This document shows positions 43,275 to 50,547 of a DNA stretch of 64,000 nt, piece by piece. Location: contig JAJZSW010000002.1 of assembly GCA_021849505.1 (NCBI GenBank), forward strand, positions 1-64,000, given 5' to 3'. Origin of the DNA: Pseudomonadota bacterium (lineage in GTDB: Bacteria; Pseudomonadota; Gammaproteobacteria; Burkholderiales; Rhodocyclaceae). The position numbers and the translations under genes were made by a program. Positions within the stretch are counted from its first letter, which is position 1. Every line of letters starts with the position of its first letter. The notes under the pieces were generated by a model. The model was given only the letters and a program-made list of their open reading frames with translations. It was not told the DNA's origin and ran no database searches.

Positions 43275-45221
43275 ATGAACGCGCCTGCCGAAGACCCGGT
43301 GATCGAGGCGGCGGGCCTCACCCGGCGCTACGGCCAACGGACGGTGCTTGCCGGTCTCGATCTCGCTGTTCGCCGCGGCGAAGTATTCGGGCTCCTCGGC
43401 TCGGACGGCGCCGGCAAGACCACGACGCTGCAGATTCTGGCCGGCATCCTCGACCCCAGCGCGGGGCACGCGACGGTGCTGGGTCACGACAGCGTGCGCG
43501 AGGCGGGCGAGATCACCGCGCGCATCGGCTACATGTCGCAGGTATTCAGTCTCTACGGGCGCCTGACGGTGGACGAGAACCTCGACTTTTTCGCCGCCCT
43601 GCACCGCGTGCCGGACGCGGCGCGCGTCGAACGCAAGTCGCGCTTGCTGGCATTTGCCCGCCTGGAGCGACACCGCGACCAGCTGGCGCGCTTTCTCTCC
43701 GGCGGCATGCAGAAGAAGCTCGCGCTGTGTTGCGCCCTCGTCCATGCGCCGCCGCTCCTTATCCTGGACGAGCCGACCACCGGCGTCGATCCGGTATCGC
43801 GGCGAGAATTCTGGAGCATCCTTTACCGGGCGCTCGCCGAAGGCACCAGCATCGTGGTGTCCACCCCCTACATGGACGAGGCCGAGCGCTGCACGCGCGT
43901 GGCGCTGCTGCACGATGGCCGTCTAATTGCCTGCGATGCGCCCGGGCGGCTGCGCGCAGCGCTGCCGGGAAAGATGCTTGAACTCGATGCGCGTCCACAG
44001 CGCCGCGCGCTCGCCGTGCTGCAGCGTGCACTGCCGCAGGCCGCGCCCTACGTGTTCGGCGAACGCCTGCACCTGCGGCTGCCGGAGGACGGCGGCGGGG
44101 AGGGCGAGTGGCGCGCAGCACTTGCGCGCGAGGATGTGCAGGTCGAGGCGGAGCGGGCGGTCGCGCCGAGTCTGGAGGACGTGTTCGTCGCGCTGCTGCC
44201 GGCCACGCCGGTCGGCGCGGCTCCCGTTGAACCTGCCGACGAAATGTCGGCAGCCGCAAGCGGCCCGGCGGTCGAGGTGCAGGAACTCGGCATGCGCTTC
44301 GGCAACTTCACCGCGGTGGATCGGGTGAGTTTTGCCGTGCGGCGCGGCGAGATATTCGGCTTTCTCGGCCCGAACGGCTCGGGTAAGACCACCACCATCA
44401 AGATGCTGTGCGGCCTGCTCGCGCCGAGCGCCGGGCGGGCTACGGTCGCCGTCGTCGGACTCGGCGCCGATACGCGCGCACTCCGCGCGCGCATCGGCTA
44501 CATGTCGCAGCATTTCTCGCTCTACGAAGACATGACGGTGGGCGAGAACCTCGATTTCTTCGCCGGCGTGTATCAGGTTCCGCGCGAGAAGCTCGCCGCG
44601 CGCCGCGACTGGGCCTTGCAGCTTGCCGGCCTCGCCGGCGACGAGGCGCGGCTCACGCGCGCGCTGTCCGGCGGGCTCAAGCAGCGCCTGGCGCTGGCCT
44701 GCGCCGTGCTGCACGAGCCGCAGGTGCTGTTCCTCGACGAGCCCACCGCCGGGGTCGATCCGCTGTCGCGCCGGCGCTTCTGGGAACTGATCGGCGATCT
44801 CGCCGCGCGCGGCGTCACGGTGTTCGTGACCACGCATTACATGGACGAGGCCGAGCACTGCCATACCCTCGGGCTGCTCTACTACGGGCGACTCATTGCC
44901 CTTGGTTCGCCGCAGAAATTGCGCACCGGCATGCGCGCCGGCGAGATGCTCGAACTCGAATGCGACCAGCCGATCCCGGCGCTCGCGCTGTTTGGCGACG
45001 ACCCCGGCGTCCAGGCCTCGTTTTTCGGCGACCGCCTGCACCTGCTGGTGGACGACGCCGCGGCCGCGCGTCCGCGTCTGCTCGCGCGTCTCGAACAGGC
45101 CGGCCATCGGGTGCGGCGCATCGAAACGGTCCCGCTCGGCATCGAGGACGTGTTCATCGCCTTCATCCAGATGGAGCAGGCGCGCCTCGAGATGGCTGAT
45201 GCGCGGCGGAGCACGGGATGA
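43275..45221 (+). CDS. Double ABC transporter ATPase (YbhF-like)
   Basis: A 648-residue protein with two complete ABC ATPase domains in tandem. The first has Walker A GSDGAGKTT, signature LSGGMQKKLAL and Walker B LLILDEPTTGVDP. The second has GPNGSGKTT, LSGGLKQRLAL and LFLDEPTAGVDP. Both match the drug/polysaccharide-export (DRA) type that pairs with ABC-2 permeases. In the first domain the H-loop His is replaced (VVSTPYMDEAE), while the second keeps it (VTTHYMDEAE), so the first site may be catalytically weak. The start is 2 bases after the adaptor stop; it overlaps the first permease by 4 bases. Confidence 0.92.
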   Translation: MNAPAEDPVIEAAGLTRRYGQRTVLAGLDLAVRRGEVFGLLGSDGAGKTTTLQILAGILDPSAGHATVLGHDSVREAGEITARIGYMSQVFSLYGRLTVDENLDFFAALHRVPDAARVERKSRLLAFARLERHRDQLARFLSGGMQKKLALCCALVHAPPLLILDEPTTGVDPVSRREFWSILYRALAEGTSIVVSTPYMDEAERCTRVALLHDGRLIACDAPGRLRAALPGKMLELDARPQRRALAVLQRALPQAAPYVFGERLHLRLPEDGGGEGEWRAALAREDVQVEAERAVAPSLEDVFVALLPATPVGAAPVEPADEMSAAASGPAVEVQELGMRFGNFTAVDRVSFAVRRGEIFGFLGPNGSGKTTTIKMLCGLLAPSAGRATVAVVGLGADTRALRARIGYMSQHFSLYEDMTVGENLDFFAGVYQVPREKLAARRDWALQLAGLAGDEARLTRALSGGLKQRLALACAVLHEPQVLFLDEPTAGVDPLSRRRFWELIGDLAARGVTVFVTTHYMDEAEHCHTLGLLYYGRLIALGSPQKLRTGMRAGEMLELECDQPIPALALFGDDPGVQASFFGDRLHLLVDDAAAARPRLLARLEQAGHRVRRIETVPLGIEDVFIAFIQMEQARLEMADARRSTG

Positions 45222-46351
45222 AGAGCCTGATCTTTGCCGTGGTGTGGAAAGAGGTGCGCGAGATCCGCCGCGACCCGATCACGATCGCGGTCGCGGTGGT
45301 GCTGCCGCTGCTGATGCTTTACCTCTTCGGCTCGGCGCTGTCGCTCGACGTCAAGGACGCGAGCCTTGCGGTCTACGACCAGGACCGCAGCGCGGCGAGC
45401 CGCGCGCTGATCGAGCGCTTCCCGCAATCGGGTTACTTCAAGCGTGCGCACGATGTTCGTACCGAGAGCGAGATTGCCAAGCTGCTCGACCGTAGCCGGG
45501 TGCGCCTGGTGCTGATCGTACCGCCGGATTTCTCGCAAAAGCTCGCGCGCGGCGAGACGGCCGAGGTGCAGGCGCTTGCCGATGGCTCGTACTCCGCCAC
45601 CGCGATGATGATCCTCGGCTACGCCGAGGCCATCGTCCAGAGCTATTCGCTCGAGCGTGCGAGCGCGCGCCTGGCTGCGCAGGGCATGGCCGCGCAGCCG
45701 GTCCCGGTCCGGGTCGAGAGCCGGGTGTGGTTCAACGCGCCGCTCGAAAGCGTGAACTACATCGTGCCCGGCCTGTTCGGCGTGATCCTGATGGCATTCC
45801 CGCCGCTGCTCACCGCGCTCGCGGTGGTGCGCGAGAAAGAGGCGGGCTCGGTACAGCAGATTTTCGTCTCGCCGATCCGGCCGTACGAGTTCATCGCCGG
45901 CAAGATGATCCCGTACGCCGCGATCGCCTTCATCGAGATGCTCATGATCCTGGTCGCCGGGCTGTGGTGGTTCCATATCCCGTTCCTCGGCAGCTTCCCG
46001 CTGTTCCTGATGGCGACCGTGATCTACGTGTTCTGCACCGTGGGGCTCGGGCTGCTCATCTCGATCATTACCCGCAGCCAGCTCGTCGCCATGCTGCTGT
46101 CGCTGCTCGCGACCCTCATGCCCTCGTTCCTGTTCTCCGGGTTCCTGTTCCCGATCTTCACCATGCCAACGCTGCTGCAGCTCTACACCTATCTTTTCCC
46201 GGCACGCTACTTCATCGAGATTTCGCGCGGCATCGCGATGAAGAATGTGGGCCTGGAGGTTCTGTGGCCGCAGTTCCTGGCGCTGCTGCTTTACACGGTG
46301 CTGGTCTTCGTCGTCACCACGCGGCTGTTCCGCAAGAAGGTGGCTCGATGA
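45218..46351 (+). CDS. ABC-2 permease 1 (YbhS-like)
   Basis: A 377-residue ABC-2 permease: one N-terminal helix, a large extracytoplasmic domain (about residues 45-175, including RLVLIVPPDFSQKLARGE) and five C-terminal helices with the conserved VREKEAGSVQQIFVSPIRPYEF coupling segment. It forms a heterodimer with the next protein. The stop overlaps the next start by 4 bases, so both permeases are made in step. The substrate is unknown; multidrug, cation and lipid export have all been suggested for this group. Confidence 0.9.
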   Translation: MKSLIFAVVWKEVREIRRDPITIAVAVVLPLLMLYLFGSALSLDVKDASLAVYDQDRSAASRALIERFPQSGYFKRAHDVRTESEIAKLLDRSRVRLVLIVPPDFSQKLARGETAEVQALADGSYSATAMMILGYAEAIVQSYSLERASARLAAQGMAAQPVPVRVESRVWFNAPLESVNYIVPGLFGVILMAFPPLLTALAVVREKEAGSVQQIFVSPIRPYEFIAGKMIPYAAIAFIEMLMILVAGLWWFHIPFLGSFPLFLMATVIYVFCTVGLGLLISIITRSQLVAMLLSLLATLMPSFLFSGFLFPIFTMPTLLQLYTYLFPARYFIEISRGIAMKNVGLEVLWPQFLALLLYTVLVFVVTTRLFRKKVAR

Positions 46352-47460
46352 CGCGCTACGGCAGAATCGCAGCGCTCGTGCGCAAGGAACTGATCCAGTT
46401 CCTGCGCGCCCGCACCATGCTGGCGCTGATCCTGTACCTCTACACCGGCGAGGTCGTCATGTGCACCTACGCCATGTCCTTCGACGTGCGCAACCTGCCG
46501 ACCGTGTTTGTGGATGATGCGCGTTCCGCCGAGAGCCGCGCGCTCATGCAGGACTTCGGCAGTTCGGGTTATTTCAAAATCACGCACACCGCCGCCGCGG
46601 ATTCCGAAGTGGCGACGATGCTCAATCGCGGCGAGGTGCTGGCGGCGGTGGTGGTTCCGCCGGAGTTTTCCCGCCAGCTTGCGCAGGGTGTGCCTACCAC
46701 CGTGCAACTCCTGCTCGATGGTTCCAATGCCAACACCGCGAGCGTCGCCCAGGGCTATGCGCAGCGCATCGTGCAGAACTTCGCGTTGCAGCGGGCGCCA
46801 CCGCAACATATATCCGGCCCGCCAGTCGAACTGCGCCCGCGCGTCTGGTACAACTCGGAACTCGACTACCGCCACTTCATGGTGCTGTCCATGATGGCGC
46901 TCGCCGGCATGATGGTGGGCGTGATCACGGCCGCGGCCGGCGTCGTGCGCGAGAAGGAGTCGGGCACGATGGAGCAGCTCTTGGTGACGCCGGTGTCGCC
47001 GGGCGAGACGATCGCGGCCAAGATGATGCCGCCATTTCTGGTCGGCCTGATCGCGCTGTTCCCCGGCCTTCTGGTTGCGGCCGTGTTCGGCGTGCCGCTG
47101 CGCGGCAGCCTCGCGCTGTTCATGCTGTTCTCCGGCGCGTTCCTGCTGAGCAGCCTGGGCATCGGCATCCTGGTGGCGGTGATTGCGGACACCTTGCAGC
47201 AGGCGCTGCTGATGTCCTTCCTGGTGCTGTTTCCGCTGCTGTTTCTGTCCGGCACCGTGGTGCCGCTCGAAAGCATGCCGTCAGGCTTGCAGGTCCTGGC
47301 GGAGGCAAGTCCGCTGCGCCACTACATGGACGCGGTGCTCGGCCTGTTCCTGAAGGGCGTGGGGCTCGATGTGCTGTGGCCGCGGCTCGCGGCCATGCTG
47401 GCGATCGGCGGCGTGCTGCTCGCCTTGAGCGTGTGGCGCTTCCGGCGCCATCTTGGTTGA
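46348..47460 (+). CDS. ABC-2 permease 2 (YbhR-like)
   Basis: A 370-residue ABC-2 permease with the same architecture as its neighbour and the coupling segment VREKESGTMEQLLVTPVSPGE. The extracytoplasmic domain carries AAVVVPPEFSRQLAQG, the counterpart of the neighbour's APPDFS-type motif. ATG 46348 is in an ATGA overlap with the first permease; the longer frame from 45727 lies inside that gene and is rejected. It ends the exporter operon, 22 bases before a YHS gene. Confidence 0.9.
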   Translation: MTRYGRIAALVRKELIQFLRARTMLALILYLYTGEVVMCTYAMSFDVRNLPTVFVDDARSAESRALMQDFGSSGYFKITHTAAADSEVATMLNRGEVLAAVVVPPEFSRQLAQGVPTTVQLLLDGSNANTASVAQGYAQRIVQNFALQRAPPQHISGPPVELRPRVWYNSELDYRHFMVLSMMALAGMMVGVITAAAGVVREKESGTMEQLLVTPVSPGETIAAKMMPPFLVGLIALFPGLLVAAVFGVPLRGSLALFMLFSGAFLLSSLGIGILVAVIADTLQQALLMSFLVLFPLLFLSGTVVPLESMPSGLQVLAEASPLRHYMDAVLGLFLKGVGLDVLWPRLAAMLAIGGVLLALSVWRFRRHLG

Positions 47461-47482
47461 CTCATGAGAAAGGAGACGAGCG

Positions 47483-47671
47483 ATGGAAAAAGATCCCGTA
47501 TGCGGCATGCTGGTGCGGCCCGAAGAGGCGGCCGCGCAACGCACCGTCCTAGGCAGGACGTATTATTTTTGCAGTGAGGCCTGCGTCGCCAGGTTCGACC
47601 AGGCGCCGCAGCAGTACGTGCCGGAGCGTGTGGACGACGCGCGCGGGCAGCCGACGAAGGACTCGGGTTAA
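47483..47671 (+). CDS. Stand-alone YHS-domain protein
   Basis: A 62-residue protein made of one YHS domain: KDPVCGMLV, then YYFCSEACVARFDQAPQQY, with a short hydrophilic tail. YHS domains bind metal through the Cys residues and often occur in copper enzymes. This is the fourth YHS domain in the window (two in the ATPase at 27481, one at 41257). AAGGAG precedes the ATG. The partner is unknown. Confidence 0.85.
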   Translation: MEKDPVCGMLVRPEEAAAQRTVLGRTYYFCSEACVARFDQAPQQYVPERVDDARGQPTKDSG

Positions 47672-47717
47672 TGGGCGCAGACACACTGCGATTTGTGGTG
47701 TTCGACAAGGAGGGCAT

Positions 47718-47945
47718 ATGAACTACATGGGATGGAGCTTTATAGGAATGCACGCGCTGTGGTGGCTGTTCTGGATCGCGCTGATCGTGGTGTTCTTCGC
47801 ACTGATTGAACCGGTGCCGCGAAGTCGGCCGCGCATGTCGCCGCTCGAAATATTGCAGCGCCGTTACGCAGCGGGCGAGATATCGGACAAGGAATACGAA
47901 GAACGCAAGGCCAGGCTCGAACGCGACACGCAGCCGCGCAAGTAG
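47718..47945 (+). CDS. SHOCT-domain membrane protein, second copy
   Basis: A 75-residue protein with one membrane helix (about residues 12-31, HALWWLFWIALIVVFFALI) and a C-terminal SHOCT motif, SPLEILQRRYAAGEISDKEYEERK. It has the same build as the protein at 24969. AAGGAGG precedes ATG 47718 closely. The role is unknown. Confidence 0.85.
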   Translation: MNYMGWSFIGMHALWWLFWIALIVVFFALIEPVPRSRPRMSPLEILQRRYAAGEISDKEYEERKARLERDTQPRK

Positions 47946-48012
47946 CGCGGTCATTACCCCGCGCCGGGCGCCAGTTGCGTTTCAACAGGGCTGTTAACTT
48001 CGGAGAAATAAA

Positions 48013-48645
48013 ATGCGTAAATTATGGGCAAGCCTTGCAGCGTTGGTCACGTTAAGCCTTACCGGCTGCGGCTACAATACCTTGCAAAGCAACGACGAAC
48101 AGATCAAGGCGAGCTGGTCGGAAGTTGTGAACCAGTACCAACGCCGTGCGGATCTGGTTCCCAACCTGGTGAATACCGTGAAGGGCTACGCCGCCCAGGA
48201 AAAGACGGTATTGCTGGGCATCACCAATGCCCGCGCCAAAGTCGGCAGCATCCAGGCAACCCCGGAGCTCATCAACAACCCTGAGGCGTTTGCCAGATTC
48301 CAGGCCGCCCAGGGAGAACTGTCGGGTGCCTTGTCCAGGCTGCTGGTGGTATCCGAAAACTATCCGCAGTTGAAGTCCGACGCCAACTTCCGCGACCTGC
48401 AGGCACAGCTGGAAGGTACCGAAAACCGCATTACGGTCGCGCGCAACCGCTACATCAAGTCGGTGCAGGAATTCAACGTCACGGTGCGCTCCTTCCCCTC
48501 CAATCTGACGGCAATGGCGTTCGGATATAAGGCGAAGCCCAACTTCGCGGTGGAAAACGAAAAGGTAATCTCCAGGCCACCCACGGTGGATTTCGGGACG
48601 GCGCCGGCCGGGCCCCAAGGCGAGGCTCAGGGAGCGGCCAGGTGA
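48013..48645 (+). CDS. lemA: LemA family lipoprotein
   Basis: A 210-residue protein with a lipobox (SLTGC, Cys19) followed by the LemA core: ASWSEVVNQYQRRADLVPNLVNTVKGYA, a long helical bundle, NFRDLQAQLEGTENRITVARNRYI and VQEFNVTVRSFPSNLTA. LemA proteins are membrane-anchored helical bundles of uncertain function, commonly encoded with TPM-domain proteins as here. GGAG lies 7 bases before the ATG. The stop overlaps the start region of the next gene. Confidence 0.9.
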   Translation: MRKLWASLAALVTLSLTGCGYNTLQSNDEQIKASWSEVVNQYQRRADLVPNLVNTVKGYAAQEKTVLLGITNARAKVGSIQATPELINNPEAFARFQAAQGELSGALSRLLVVSENYPQLKSDANFRDLQAQLEGTENRITVARNRYIKSVQEFNVTVRSFPSNLTAMAFGYKAKPNFAVENEKVISRPPTVDFGTAPAGPQGEAQGAAR

Positions 48646-49490
48646 TGGCGATGCGCATGGCAAGAACGGCATTGCTTGCATTCGCGCTTTGCTGGTCTTT
48701 CATGGCCGGAGCGCAGATTCCGGTCCCGCCCTTGACCGGGCGCGTCACCGACCTGACCGCCACGCTCACCGCAGGGCAGCGGGCCGCCCTGGAGCAGACC
48801 CTGCAAGCGTTTGAAGTCAGGAAAGGCAGTCAGGTCGCGGTCCTGATCGTTCCCACCACCGCCCCGGAAACGATCGAGCAGTATGCCTTGCGCGTTGCGG
48901 AGCAATGGAAGCTGGGGCGGAAGAAAGTGGACGACGGCGCAATCCTCGTCGTCGCCAAGGACGACCGCGCGCTTCGCATCGAGGTGGGGTACGGCCTGGA
49001 AGGGGCGCTCAATGACGCCACCAGCAAGCGCATCGTCAGCGAGATCATTACGCCGCGCTTCCAGCAAGGGGATTTCTATGGAGGGATTACCGCCGGCGTC
49101 GACCGGATCATCCGCGTTATCGACGGCGAGCCGTTGCCGGAACCCAAGGGTAGGCCCACCAGCGACTCTGCGGATATTCAACAATATATTCCCGTCATTT
49201 TTATTCTTGCGCTCGTGGTGGGCGGGGTGCTGCGCGCCGCGCTGGGCAGGTTTCCCGGCGCACTCGTGACCGGCGGGGCCGTGGCCCTCATTGCCTGGTT
49301 GCTCGTCGGCGCGGTATCCATTGCGTTGGCCGCGGGCGTGATCGCGTTGTTCTTCACGTTGCTCGGGGGCGGTATGGGCGGATACGGCGTCGGGGGGCAT
49401 CGTGGAGGATTCGGCGGCGGCTTTGGCGGCGGCGGTTTCGGTGGAGGCGGAGGCGGCTTTGGCGGCGGCGGCGCGTCGGGGAGGTGGTAA
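48645..49490 (+). CDS. YgcG-type TPM-domain membrane protein
   Basis: A 281-residue protein with a signal peptide (ending GA-QIP), a TPM domain (about residues 30-155; DLTATLTAGQRAALEQTLQAF, GRKKVDDGAILVVAKDDRALRIEVGYGLEGALND), one or two membrane helices and a Gly-rich tail (GGGFGGGGFGGGG). TPM domains have been linked to phosphatase activity and membrane-complex repair. A GTG at 48642 or ATG at 48645 could start it; both overlap the lemA stop. It precedes a second TPM gene. Confidence 0.87.
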   Translation: MAMRMARTALLAFALCWSFMAGAQIPVPPLTGRVTDLTATLTAGQRAALEQTLQAFEVRKGSQVAVLIVPTTAPETIEQYALRVAEQWKLGRKKVDDGAILVVAKDDRALRIEVGYGLEGALNDATSKRIVSEIITPRFQQGDFYGGITAGVDRIIRVIDGEPLPEPKGRPTSDSADIQQYIPVIFILALVVGGVLRAALGRFPGALVTGGAVALIAWLLVGAVSIALAAGVIALFFTLLGGGMGGYGVGGHRGGFGGGFGGGGFGGGGGGFGGGGASGRW

Positions 49491-49492
49491 CG

Positions 49493-49990
49493 ATGAACAT
49501 CAAGCGCATAGCGAAGCATCTGATGACGACCCACTGGCAAGTCAAACGAGCCTTCCCCCACCATACCCTGATCGCGATCGAGCAAGCGATCAAGGCGAGC
49601 GAGACCGCACACGTCGGAGAAATCCGCTTCGCGGTGGAAGGCGCACTGGACGTCACGCCGCTCTTCAACGGGCAATCCGCGCGCGAACGTGCGATCGACA
49701 TGTTTTCGCAACTGCGGGTGTGGGATACCGAACACAACAACGGCGTGCTGATTTATCTGTTGCTCGCCGACCGGGACGTCGAGATTGTTGCCGATCGCGG
49801 GATTCACGCGAAGGTGGGCTCGCAGGAATGGGCGCGGATATGCCGCAAGATGGAAGCCGACTTTAAACAGGCGAACTATGAAGGCGGCGTGGTCGGCGGC
49901 ATTCGGGCGGTGACGCGGCATCTGGCAGGACATTTTCCCGCCTGCGGCGCAGGCCGGAATGAATTGCCGGACAAACCGGTGTTGTTATAG
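49493..49990 (+). CDS. Second TPM-domain protein
   Basis: A 165-residue protein consisting mainly of a TPM domain, without a signal peptide: HHTLIAIEQAIKASETAHVGEIRFAVEGAL, RAIDMFSQLRVWDTEHNNGVLIYLLLADRDVEIVADRGI and WARICRKMEADFKQANYEGGVVGGIRAV. A LemA - TPM(secreted) - TPM(short) trio is a common arrangement. ATG 49493 has GGGGAGG at 9 bases; the upstream GTG at 49484 is less likely. A strong terminator follows at 50025. Confidence 0.85.
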   Translation: MNIKRIAKHLMTTHWQVKRAFPHHTLIAIEQAIKASETAHVGEIRFAVEGALDVTPLFNGQSARERAIDMFSQLRVWDTEHNNGVLIYLLLADRDVEIVADRGIHAKVGSQEWARICRKMEADFKQANYEGGVVGGIRAVTRHLAGHFPACGAGRNELPDKPVLL

Positions 49991-50024
49991 ATCAACCACG
50001 ACACGGGCTTATTCGGGCCCCCAG

Positions 50025-50071
50025 GGCCGCCGGTAACGATTTTCCGAGCCTTCCCGGCGGCCAGGTTTTTT
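50025..50071 (+). terminator. Strong intrinsic terminator after the LemA/TPM operon
   Basis: GGCCGCCGG (50025-50033) pairs perfectly with CCGGCGGCC (50054-50062) across a 20-base loop, followed by AGG and six T residues (50066-50071). It separates the LemA/TPM operon from operator 4 and the next transcription unit. Confidence 0.8.
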
Positions 50072-50103
50072 CCCGAGCGCCCATGAATTGGCCGGATCCA
50101 AAG

Positions 50104-50130
50104 ATGACGCAACTGTAATCAATCCGTCAG
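50104..50130 (+). promoter_or_regulatory. CopR-type operator 4 upstream of the glutaredoxin/VKOR-fusion operon
   Basis: ATGACGCAACTGTAAT followed by CAATCCGTCAG. The right half-site TGTAAT and trailing CCGTCAG match operators 1 and 2; the left half-site ATGACG and the preceding CAAAG match operator 3. It is 109 bases before the first gene and lies just after a strong terminator, as expected for a promoter region. This is the evidence that the 50 kb operon belongs to the copper regulon. Confidence 0.68.
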
Positions 50131-50238
50131 GTAAATCTTCGAATTTCATTCTATTGTGGAGTTTCATTCTTGGAGAAGGCTCGGCTGCAATGGGGGGCTG
50201 CCCCCTTGCAAAGGGTATGAAACAGGAGGAACGGACGC

Positions 50239-50478
50239 ATGGACGTGAAAATCATTGCCACGCATGGCTGCACGCACCGGCCGAACCTGGAACGCGAACT
50301 CCGCGACCTGGGGATTCCCTACGAGCTTGTCTATGTGGAGGAGCATCCCGAGGTGGCCGAACGCTACCGCATCCGCCACTCGCCCAACCTGGTCGTCGAC
50401 GACGAAGTGGTATGTCGGGGACAACCCTCGGAGGGTGAAATAAAGGCCTTGCTCCTGCGCCCGAAGCCCGAGGCCTGA
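50239..50478 (+). CDS. Glutaredoxin-like protein with degenerate active site
   Basis: A 79-residue homologue of the protein at 26312 (shared IRHSPNLVVDDEVV, NLERELRDL and HPE motifs). The first strand and cis-Pro element are intact, but CSHC has become CTHR, leaving one active-site Cys; a new Cys appears after the cis-Pro strand (VVCRGQP). Loss of the second Cys resembles monothiol glutaredoxins, which bind metal or clusters rather than reduce disulfides. AGGAGG lies 9 bases before ATG. It precedes the VKOR-fusion gene by 69 bases. Confidence 0.82.
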   Translation: MDVKIIATHGCTHRPNLERELRDLGIPYELVYVEEHPEVAERYRIRHSPNLVVDDEVVCRGQPSEGEIKALLLRPKPEA

Positions 50479-50547
50479 GAACGGCGGTGACGTCCCTGTC
50501 GTCGCAGCGTGATATTTCATGCCCAAGCTAACGGTGGACAGACCGCC

